Shown here one piece after another: positions 1-4,784 of a stretch of 6,379 nt of DNA (position 1 is its first letter; each line of letters opens with the position of its first letter). Both the position numbers and the translations under genes were made by a program. The stretch covers positions 1 to 6,379 of the forward strand of contig CAJYRE010000556.1 in the NCBI GenBank assembly GCA_913776675.1, read 5' to 3'. The DNA comes from Rhizobiaceae bacterium. GTDB taxonomy: Bacteria > Pseudomonadota > Alphaproteobacteria > Rhizobiales > Rhizobiaceae. The notes under the pieces are model-generated. The model was not told the DNA's origin. It did not search any database and saw only the letters and a program-made list of their open reading frames with translations.

Positions 1-209
1 CCGGAATGGTGGATGTCAAAGCCGGGGCCAATGTTTCGCCCGAAGGGTTGAATGGCGGTTTTGTCGATGGCTTTATCGTGACCTTTGAGGATGTCAAAGC
101 GCGGGACGCTTATTTGAACCATCCGGATCATATTGCCGTGGGCGACCGGATCGTGGCTGCCACCGATGGCGGTCTTTCCGGCATTCTGGTGTTCGATTTG
201 CAGGCCTGA
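1..209 (+). CDS. Dabb family (stress-responsive A/B barrel) protein, 3' part only
   Basis: The reading frame is open from the left edge and ends with TGA at 207-209, so only the C-terminal two-thirds of a roughly 100-residue protein is present. The ATG at 6-8 is probably internal. The visible part has the Dabb pattern: a V-K-A-G-A-N-V-S-P-E-G segment, then G-F-V-D-G-F-I-V-T-F-E-D, then R-D-A-Y-L-N-H-P-D-H-I-A-V, and a final beta strand I-L-V-F-D. Dabb proteins are small dimeric alpha/beta barrels. Some are stress-induced in plants and others are polyketide-type cyclases, but most bacterial members have no assigned reaction, so I infer no specific role. It converges on the aztC gene and is not part of that operon. 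No T-rich terminator is seen for this gene on its own strand. Confidence 0.8.
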   Translation, partial: GMVDVKAGANVSPEGLNGGFVDGFIVTFEDVKARDAYLNHPDHIAVGDRIVAATDGGLSGILVFDLQA

Positions 210-228
210 CAAGGCTTATCAGATCTTG

Positions 229-275
229 AAAAAAGTAGGCCGCTCCAAAGCTGTAGGGCTTTGCCCGGAGCGGCC
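229..275 (-). terminator. Rho-independent terminator of the aztABC operon
   Basis: A 9-bp perfect stem GGCCGCTCC/GGAGCGGCC pairs 238-246 with 267-275. It is extended by an inner AAAGC/GCTTT stem (247-251 with 258-262) across a GCCC bulge. Read on the minus strand, the hairpin is followed by TAC and then six T (positions 234-229). It lies 24 bases past the aztC stop. A weaker hairpin, GCTGAC/GTCAGC (283-288 with 299-304), overlaps the aztC stop. The plus-strand side has no T run, so the terminator mainly serves the minus-strand operon. Confidence 0.85.
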
Positions 276-299
276 ACATCATGCTGACCTTGGGGGGTG

Positions 300-1196
300 T
301 CAGCTTGATACCTTCATGGCCTCAGCCAGTTTGTCGATGTTGTAGCGGAACATTTTCTCGTATGTTGAGGCTGGTCCGTTTTTCTTTGAAAGCGCTTCCA
401 CGTACAGCTCACCGCCAGACTTCGCCCCGGTTGCCTTGGCAATCTGCTTGACCAGACGCGGGTCATTGGAGTTTTCAAAGAAATAGGTCTTGATATGCTC
501 GGCCTTGATCTGGTCGATCAGCTTGGCAACATCGGCTGCCGAGGCTTCGGTTTCTGTGGACAGGCCAAGCGGCGAGAGGAACTCAACCTTATATTCGCGG
601 CCCAGATAGCCAAAGGCATCATGGCTGGTCAGAATCTTGCGCTCGTTTTCAGGAATGGAATCCAGCTTGCTGTGGGCGTAAGCGTTCAGGGCATCCAGCT
701 TTTCGGTATAGGCCTTGGCATTGGCTTCAAACACCTTGGCATCGGCCGGATCGGCAGCCGCCAGTGCCTTTTCAATATTGGCCACCCAGATCTTCACATT
801 CACAGGGCTGTTCCACACATGTGGATCGGTGACGGTCTTGCCATCTTCTTCCATGGTGCGGGTGTTGATGCCCTCGGAGACGACCACGGGCTTGCCCTTA
901 TAACCAGAGGCGGTGATCAGGCGATCCATCCAGCCTTCCAGCCCCTCACCAGAAACAAAGGCAATGTCAGCAGCCTTCAGCTTCTTGGCATCGGTTGGCG
1001 AAGGCTCAAATTCATGGGGGTCGCCGTTAGGACCCACCAGACTGGACACCGTGACATGATCACCGCCAACATTGCTGACCACATCGGCCAGCACGGTGAA
1101 GGAAGCCACAACCTTGAGGTTTTCGGCATGGGCCGAAAGGGTGGATGCGGCCATGAGCAATGGCAGGGCAACAGACAGCAGCATTTTGTGTTTCAT
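300..1196 (-). CDS. aztC: Periplasmic zinc-binding protein of a zinc ABC transporter (AztC/TroA type)
   Basis: This 298-residue cluster A-I (ZnuA/TroA-like) solute-binding protein captures zinc in the periplasm and delivers it to the AztB permease. Residues 1-24 form a signal peptide with a likely cut after A-H-A. Metal ligands are visible as H61 (G-D-P-H-E-F-E-P-S), H126 (T-D-P-H-V-W-N), H192 (T-S-H-D-A-F-G-Y-L) and an acidic residue, E267 (L-Y-V-E-A-L-S). A histidine at the third site is the zinc-type pattern; manganese binders such as PsaA usually carry glutamate there. The His-rich loop of ZnuA is absent. Spacing matches Paracoccus AztC as I remember it, with a loop about 12 residues shorter before the second ligand. 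The gene is last in the operon, 10 nt after aztB, with an AGG ribosome site overlapping the aztB stop. Transport family is certain; the AztC subgroup is likely, and TroA is an alternative name. Confidence 0.9.
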   Translation of the reverse strand: MKHKMLLSVALPLLMAASTLSAHAENLKVVASFTVLADVVSNVGGDHVTVSSLVGPNGDPHEFEPSPTDAKKLKAADIAFVSGEGLEGWMDRLITASGYKGKPVVVSEGINTRTMEEDGKTVTDPHVWNSPVNVKIWVANIEKALAAADPADAKVFEANAKAYTEKLDALNAYAHSKLDSIPENERKILTSHDAFGYLGREYKVEFLSPLGLSTETEASAADVAKLIDQIKAEHIKTYFFENSNDPRLVKQIAKATGAKSGGELYVEALSKKNGPASTYEKMFRYNIDKLAEAMKVSS

Positions 1197-1206
1197 GGCG
1201 TAGAAC

Positions 1207-2079
1207 CTATGCTTTCAGGTGGGAGCGAGGGAAAAGACGCGGCAACAGGCCGGAGGGCGAAAAGACAATCGACAGGCCGTAAAACAGCGCGGCTGTCATG
1301 ATGATGGTTGGGCCAGAGGCCAGTTCCAGATGATAGGAGGCAATCAGACCGAAATAGCTGGAGACAATGCCGGTCAGGGCGGAAATCAGCATCATGCCCG
1401 GCAGATTGCGCGACCAGAGCTGGGCAATGGCGGCGGGCAGCATCATCAGCCCCACGGCCATCAACGTGCCCAGCGCCTGAAAACTGGCGACCAGATTGAG
1501 TACCACCAGAAACAGGAACAGGAAGTGATAGACCGGACCCTTGCCGCCCACAGCCCGCAGAAAGCCGGGGTCCATGCACTCAATCACCAGCGGGCGATAG
1601 ATGATGGCAATCACCAGCAGCGAAAACGAGGCAATGGCTCCGATCTGGTAAAGCGCATCATTATCGATGGCCAGAATGGTGCCAAACAGCACATGCAGAA
1701 GATCAATATTGGAGCCGCGCAACGACACGATCAGCACACCCAGCGCCAGGGATGTGAGGTAGAAACTGGCAAAGCTGGCATCTTCCTGCAACACGGTGGA
1801 GCGGCTGACAAAGCCCGACAGCAGCGCCACGGAAAGCCCGGCTACCAGCCCGCCCAGCCCCATGGCCGTCAATGACAGTGAACCGGCAATCAGATAACCA
1901 ATGGCCGCACCGGGCAGCACGGCATGGCTCATGGCATCACCCACAAGGCTCATACGCCGTAGCATGAGAAAAACACCAATCGGGCCGGAACCAAGCCCCA
2001 GACAAAAGGCTGCCATCAGCGCCCGGCGCATGAAGCCGTAATCCACAAAAGGCGCGATGAACAGATCATAGGCTGTCAT
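1207..2079 (-). CDS. aztB: Zinc ABC transporter permease (ABC-3 family, AztB/ZnuB type)
   Basis: This 290-residue inner-membrane permease forms the translocation path for zinc, probably as a homodimer. It is almost entirely hydrophobic, with about eight or nine helices: near residues 17-40, 53-70, 72-90, 104-121, 144-161, 183-200, 203-220, 228-248 and 255-273. Family hallmarks are S-L-V-G-D-A-M-S-H-A-V-L-P-G (44-57) just after the first long helix, and H-L-E-L-A-S-G-P-T-I-I (250-260) near the end. The frame is open 13 codons further upstream, but the ATG at 2079 is preferred. It forms an ATGA overlap with the aztA stop (2076-2078), has AAAGG about 10 nt upstream, and gives a normal ABC-3 length. 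The overlap implies translational coupling to aztA. AztB is assigned from the neighbouring AztA and AztC. Confidence 0.9.
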   Translation of the reverse strand: MTAYDLFIAPFVDYGFMRRALMAAFCLGLGSGPIGVFLMLRRMSLVGDAMSHAVLPGAAIGYLIAGSLSLTAMGLGGLVAGLSVALLSGFVSRSTVLQEDASFASFYLTSLALGVLIVSLRGSNIDLLHVLFGTILAIDNDALYQIGAIASFSLLVIAIIYRPLVIECMDPGFLRAVGGKGPVYHFLFLFLVVLNLVASFQALGTLMAVGLMMLPAAIAQLWSRNLPGMMLISALTGIVSSYFGLIASYHLELASGPTIIMTAALFYGLSIVFSPSGLLPRLFPRSHLKA

Positions 2080-2840
2080 GCGGCGGGCCTTTGTGTGGAG
2101 GCGGTGTCCGGGCGGCAAACTTCGGCATTGTCATCCCAGCGCTCGGCCATGGCGCGCGCTTTGAGCAGATTGGCAGGGGAGAGCGCCTCTTCGGTTTGGC
2201 CCCAGCTTACCATTTCACGGGCAATCAAGAGGGTTTGTGGAAAATGGCTGCGCACCTGATCAAAATCATGCAGCACGGCAATCACGGTACGGCCATCGCT
2301 ATGCCAGTTGTGAATAATATCAATCAGATCGCGGGTGGTGCGGGCATCAATGGCGGTAAAGGGCTCGTCCAGCAAAATCACTTTGGCATCCTGCAACAGC
2401 AGCCGGGCAAACAGCACGCGCTGAAACTGCCCGGCTGAGAGCGCGCCAATATGCCGTTTTTCAAAGCCCTCAAGCCCAACGGTTTGCAGCGCAAGCCGCG
2501 CCCGGTTGCGATCTTCACGGCTGACAGCGCCAAATGCGCCGCTGTTGCGCCATGCGCCCAGAAGCACGGTATCCAGCACAGACATGGGAAAGCGCCGGTT
2601 GATGTCAGCCGCCTGCGGCAGATAGCCAAAATCCGTGCGGGCCAGAGTGTGTTCGACTGCGCCTTCAGCGGGCCGCAACTCGCCCATGATGGCCTTGAGA
2701 AGCGTGGATTTACCCGCGCCATTGGGGCCGGCAATGGCCGTGAGGCTGCCGCGCTCAACCGTGCCGCTGATGTGATGCACAGCCGGATGACGGTCATAAG
2801 CAACGGTGAGATTGCGCAAGGTGATGATGGGAGCGCTCAT
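2076..2840 (-). CDS. aztA: Zinc ABC transporter ATP-binding protein (AztA type)
   Basis: This 254-residue cytoplasmic ATPase powers AztB. Motifs in order: an A-loop region with Y-D-R-H-P-A-V-H-H (15-23), Walker A G-P-N-G-A-G-K-S-T (38-46), Q-loop Q76, ABC signature L-S-A-G-Q (134-138), Walker B V-I-L-L-D-E-P (154-160) and switch histidine H191 (L-H-D-F-D). The signature reads LSAGQ-FQR, as in the metal-transport group, rather than LSGGQ. The Y-D-R-H-P-A-V-H-H segment is, from memory, typical of AztA. An in-frame extension to 2981 exists, but it has no family similarity and overlaps the small upstream ORF. The ATG at 2840 has GGTGG 7 nt upstream and forms ATGA with the preceding ORF's stop. 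The downstream ATGA links it to aztB. All three transporter genes are in fixed order ATPase-permease-binding protein. Confidence 0.92.
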   Translation of the reverse strand: MSAPIITLRNLTVAYDRHPAVHHISGTVERGSLTAIAGPNGAGKSTLLKAIMGELRPAEGAVEHTLARTDFGYLPQAADINRRFPMSVLDTVLLGAWRNSGAFGAVSREDRNRARLALQTVGLEGFEKRHIGALSAGQFQRVLFARLLLQDAKVILLDEPFTAIDARTTRDLIDIIHNWHSDGRTVIAVLHDFDQVRSHFPQTLLIAREMVSWGQTEEALSPANLLKARAMAERWDDNAEVCRPDTASTQRPAA

Positions 2841-2965
2841 TGCAATGCCACCGCCCATTGGATGCCAAGCCATGTCACGGCAATCAGCATCAGCGCGACA
2901 CCAACCCGCGTCAGGGCCGAACGTGCCAGCAGGCTTGGAATCAGAGGATCTTGATCCGGCGTCAC
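2837..2965 (-). CDS. Small single-span membrane peptide at the head of the zinc operon
   Basis: I do not recognise a named family. The frame encodes about 42 residues from a GTG start: a polar, proline-containing N terminus (T-P-D-Q-D-P-L-I-P), then R-S-A-L-T-R, then one hydrophobic helix (about 21-41, V-G-V-A-L-M-L-I-A-V-T-W-L-G-I-Q-W-A-V-A-L). GTG at 2963-2965 is chosen because GGAG (2972-2975) sits exactly 6 nt upstream. An ATG at 2975-2977 would add four residues, but it has no ribosome site and abuts the promoter. Its TGA (2837-2839) overlaps the aztA ATG as ATGA, the same junction as aztA-aztB, so aztA translation is probably coupled to it. The arginines before the helix suggest the N terminus stays inside. 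It could be a transporter accessory peptide, a regulatory leader peptide, or only a coupling device. The family and function are inferred from context only. Confidence 0.6.
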   Translation of the reverse strand: MTPDQDPLIPSLLARSALTRVGVALMLIAVTWLGIQWAVALQ

Positions 2966-2976
2966 ACCGTACTCCA

Positions 2977-2999
2977 TACATGTAATAACGTTACGTGTA
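2977..2999. promoter_or_regulatory. Second Zur-like palindrome at the transcription start
   Basis: A 23-bp interrupted palindrome centred on 2988 begins TACATGTAATA and ends CGTTACGTGTA, with 8 of 11 base pairs complementary. Length and layout match a Zur box, but the core agrees with the TGTTATA-N-TATAACA consensus at only about 9 of 14 positions. Its centre is 15 bp from the stronger site at 2996-3010, and it overlaps the predicted start of transcription. It may be a second binding site for a Zur dimer. Confidence 0.45.
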
Positions 3000-3010
3000 A
3001 TGGTATAACA
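2996..3010. promoter_or_regulatory. Zur-like operator over the -10 box
   Basis: The minus-strand 15-mer TGTTATACCATTACA matches the core of the enterobacterial Zur consensus (TGTTATA-N-TATAACA) at 12 of 14 positions and is an imperfect palindrome centred on 3003. It covers the -10 box TTATAC, so zinc-loaded Zur bound here would block RNA polymerase. Zur control of zinc ABC operons is established in alphaproteobacteria. Assignment here is by motif and context. Confidence 0.6.
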
Positions 3011-3031
3011 AATGTGGCAAAGACATGGCAA
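3003..3031 (-). promoter_or_regulatory. Sigma-70-type promoter of the zinc operon
   Basis: On the minus strand TTGCCA (3031-3026) is separated by 17 nt from TTATAC (3008-3003), a good match to -35/-10 boxes with optimal spacing. Transcription would start near 2996, giving a leader of about 30 nt before the GTG start at 2965, with the GGAG ribosome site inside it. The position just upstream of the first operon gene, and the overlap with the Zur-like palindromes, support it. Confidence 0.6.
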
Positions 3032-3067
3032 GAGACGGATTGAAATATTCCGGGGATGGTGATTCAC

Positions 3068-3103
3068 AGAAAAGGCCCTGAAAGTGCTGCACTTTCAGGG
3101 CCT
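3068..3103 (-). terminator. Strong rho-independent terminator hairpin downstream of the peroxiredoxin gene
   Basis: AGGCCCTGAAAGTG (3073-3086) pairs perfectly with CACTTTCAGGGCCT (3090-3103) around a CTG loop. On the minus strand the hairpin runs into TTTTCTG, so it should stop transcripts coming from the DsbD-like/peroxiredoxin genes before they reach the zinc promoter at 3031. It lies 126 nt past the peroxiredoxin stop, with the RIME-like repeat in between. The plus-strand side is less T-rich and there is no plus-strand gene to terminate. Confidence 0.7.
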
Positions 3104-3128
3104 GGTCTCAACTTTTCGTGATTGGAAT

Positions 3129-3232
3129 TAGAGCATTTCCAGGAAAAGTGCCTAGCGGTTTTCCGTCCGGAAATGCGTAAAAACAAAGATTGAGAGCATT
3201 TCAGTGTTTCCCAAAAACACTGAAATGCTCTA
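3129..3232. repeat. RIME-like palindromic intergenic repeat (104 bp)
   Basis: The element has 11-bp inverted ends, TAGAGCATTTC (3129-3139) and GAAATGCTCTA (3222-3232). It is made of two palindromes. The first has arms GCATTTCC/GGAAATGC (3133-3140 with 3169-3176) and inner arms GGAAAA/TTTTCC (3142-3147 with 3159-3164). The second is a perfect 17-bp stem (3193-3209 with 3215-3231) with a 5-nt loop. The GCATTTC core occurs four times in alternating orientation. The segments GGTTTTCCGTCCGGAAATGCG and AAAAACAAAGA are, from memory, typical of the RIME elements repeated across Rhizobium, Agrobacterium and relatives. Read on the minus strand the second palindrome is followed by a T-rich stretch, so it may also help terminate the peroxiredoxin transcript. 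Confidence 0.75.
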
Positions 3233-3715
3233 GAGGCGTTCCAGCATGGCTTCTGCCGATGATACGGTGGCCTGACCGGGGTTTTCTTCAATGTCGAGGC
3301 TTTTCACCACGCCATCTTCCACCAGCATGGAATAGCGCTTGGAGCGCACGCCCAAACCACCCGCTGTCAGATCGATGGATAGGCCAATGGCCTTGGAGAA
3401 GCTGGCGTCCCAATCGGCCAGAAAGTGAATTTTGCCCATGCCGCCGGAATGTTGCGCCCATGCGCCCATGACGTGCCAGTCATTGACCGAGATTACGGCA
3501 ATATCATCCACACCTTTGGCCAGCAGAGCATCACGGTGTTCCAGATAGCCGGGCAGATGGTTGAGCGAGCAGGTGGGGGTGAAAGCACCGGGCACGGCAA
3601 AAACCACCACTTTCTTGCCCTTAAACAGATCATCGGTGGTGACTTCCACCGGACCGTCTGCTGTCTTTTCCTTGAAAGTTGCGTTTGGAAGCGTATCACC
3701 GATAGCGATGGTCAT
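3230..3715 (-). CDS. Peroxiredoxin, Prx5/PrxII (AhpC-TSA/redoxin) type
   Basis: This 161-residue cytosolic enzyme reduces hydrogen peroxide and organic hydroperoxides. The peroxidatic centre is P-G-A-F-T-P-T-C-S (42-50) with Cys49, and T46 and R124 (G-V-R-S-K-R-Y-S-M) complete the usual active site. Other Prx5-type marks are H-L-P-G-Y (53-57) and S-V-N-D-W-H-V-M-G-A-W (76-86). Cys49 is the only cysteine, so the enzyme must be recycled by an external thiol such as glutathione/glutaredoxin. There is no C-terminal glutaredoxin domain. The ATG at 3715 is chosen because AGGAG lies 7 nt upstream; an in-frame ATG at 3730 overlaps that ribosome site. It starts 42 nt after the DsbD-like gene with no obvious promoter between, so they are probably cotranscribed. 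Its TAG stop lies in the end of the RIME-like repeat. Confidence 0.92.
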   Translation of the reverse strand: MTIAIGDTLPNATFKEKTADGPVEVTTDDLFKGKKVVVFAVPGAFTPTCSLNHLPGYLEHRDALLAKGVDDIAVISVNDWHVMGAWAQHSGGMGKIHFLADWDASFSKAIGLSIDLTAGGLGVRSKRYSMLVEDGVVKSLDIEENPGQATVSSAEAMLERL

Positions 3716-3757
3716 CGAAACTCTCCTCATATAGCTTTTGGCAAACAGTGTTTTGCC

Positions 3758-4627
3758 TCAGGGCTGCACTATAGGGTGCGTTGTTTCGAAGGCAAGGGGG
3801 GCTTCCATGGCGCGTTTATTGCCTGCAACCACCAGAATGTGCCAGGTTTTACCCGAGATGGAATAATTGCGGGGCATTTTGGGCAAGGGGATGCGCAAAG
3901 CCCGCTGGGTGCCCTGATTGGAAAGGGTTTGATATTCTGTGAAAAGATAGCCATCCGGCCCGGTTACCAGAATGCGGGGCTGGTCTTTTGAGCCTTCCGG
4001 CAGACGAAGATTGACATCCAGACTGGAAAGATCATCGGCCATGTGAAAGCCCGAGACAAAAAAATCCTCGGTGGGGGTGGCGGGCAGCTTGGCTTTTGCC
4101 TTGTCAATCAATTGTGCTTCCGCCACATCCGTGGTTTCTGCATGGCTGAGATCCACAGACAGTTCCGCCTGAAACGGAATGCAGATATTCTTGCACACGC
4201 CTATAAAGGCGGTGATTTTCAGCGGAGCCTGCTGGTCTGTTTCGGGTCTGGTCAGGGTGAAGGGAAACACCACGGGGCTGTCATAGCCCACATCGCGCAC
4301 TTTTCCCAGATCCACGCGCTTGGGTACCGGAAAGCTCAGCGCCGACAGTGTGACATTGCTGCTGGGGGCTGCGGTGAGCTGCGGCGGAATGCCGGAATCG
4401 CCCGGCTCGCGCCAATAGGTGAACCACTCGGCTTTCGGCTCAATCTGCAAGCCTGCCTGCCGTGTGCCATCAGGGGCGGGTGGCAGCACAATCAGCCGCA
4501 TCCGCCCGCCATCACTTGTGGCCCAGGCAGAACTGGCGGCATTGGCCGCTGTGAGGCCGGCAGCGATGAAAATACCCATGAGCAGGGCAGACCGCATGGT
4601 TTTCATGAGAAAAGAAAAATCTGTCAT
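3758..4627 (-). CDS. Periplasmic DsbD-alpha-like (thiol:disulfide interchange N-terminal domain) protein
   Basis: This 289-residue exported protein resembles the N-terminal domain of DsbD/ScsB, which passes electrons to periplasmic disulfide proteins. It has a signal peptide (about 1-30, hydrophobic stretch 13-29, cut after A-N-A). Next come the conserved W-F-T-Y-W-R-E-P-G-D-S-G-I-P-P segment (68-82) and a redox cysteine pair, V-C-K-N-I-C-I-P (C145, C149). C-x3-C followed by I-P resembles the ScsB-type alpha domain more than the wider-spaced pair of E. coli DsbD. No transmembrane core or C-terminal thioredoxin domain follows, so electrons must come from a separate membrane partner, possibly a CcdA-like protein outside the window. 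The ATG at 4627 has GGAAG only 2 nt upstream; starts at 4606 or 4597 are possible and keep the signal peptide. It is followed closely by the peroxiredoxin gene. Confidence 0.8.
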   Translation of the reverse strand: MTDFSFLMKTMRSALLMGIFIAAGLTAANAASSAWATSDGGRMRLIVLPPAPDGTRQAGLQIEPKAEWFTYWREPGDSGIPPQLTAAPSSNVTLSALSFPVPKRVDLGKVRDVGYDSPVVFPFTLTRPETDQQAPLKITAFIGVCKNICIPFQAELSVDLSHAETTDVAEAQLIDKAKAKLPATPTEDFFVSGFHMADDLSSLDVNLRLPEGSKDQPRILVTGPDGYLFTEYQTLSNQGTQRALRIPLPKMPRNYSISGKTWHILVVAGNKRAMEAPLAFETTHPIVQP

Positions 4628-4656
4628 GTCTTCCGTTTAATGGGGTTATGGGCATC

Positions 4657-4748
4657 CTGCCAGTCACGCCTTGCGCTTATATTATCATTTTTGGTTGATT
4701 GCCGGGCCGATATGGCCCATCTTGTCATGATGCGAAAACATGTTTCGC
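4657..4748 (+). promoter_or_regulatory. Possible yqgE promoter and two inverted repeats in the divergent intergenic region
   Basis: On the plus strand CTGCCA (4657-4662) lies 17 nt from TATTAT (4680-4685), a plausible weak promoter for yqgE. Downstream are two inverted repeats: GGGCC-GATAT-GGCCC (4704-4718) and GCGAAA-N5-TTTCGC (4732-4748), the latter containing the perfect palindrome AAACATGTTT. Neither is followed by a T run, so they look more like operators or leader hairpins than terminators. No regulator is recognised, and a promoter for the divergent DsbD-like gene could not be pinned down. Confidence 0.3.
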
Positions 4749-4784
4749 CCAGACCATTGATGTTCCCAGAACCATGGAGGCAGC

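Noticed and set aside
495..1301. Long plus-strand open frame (268 codons) opposite aztC
   Set aside because: It is antisense to aztC, whose signal peptide and ligand motifs are clear. The translation has no recognisable domain and reads through the aztB-aztC junction.
1219..1875. Plus-strand open frame opposite aztB
   Set aside because: It is extremely rich in Q, G, H and R, as expected for the complement of a hydrophobic membrane protein. There is no ribosome site or domain.
2841..2981. Upstream in-frame extension of aztA to 2981
   Set aside because: The extra 47 residues show no ABC similarity and overlap the small ORF. The ATG at 2840 has the coupling overlap and family-typical N terminus.
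2966..3067. Longer version of the small membrane-peptide frame starting at 3067
   Set aside because: It would begin upstream of the -35 box of the operon promoter and so could not be on the transcript. The GTG at 2965 has the ribosome site.
3129..3232. CRISPR array or insertion sequence as an explanation for the repeats
   Set aside because: Core copies alternate in orientation without regular spacers, there is no transposase, and the layout fits a RIME-like palindromic element.
3064..3291. Minus-strand frame of 75 codons through the RIME-like repeat
   Set aside because: It is made of repeat and terminator hairpin sequence and overlaps the peroxiredoxin 3' end in another frame. No domain is seen.
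3740..3757. GGCAAA/TTTGCC hairpin directly after the DsbD-like stop codon
   Set aside because: It has only 6 bp and is followed by A rather than T on the minus strand, so it is not a convincing terminator. The downstream gene is probably cotranscribed.
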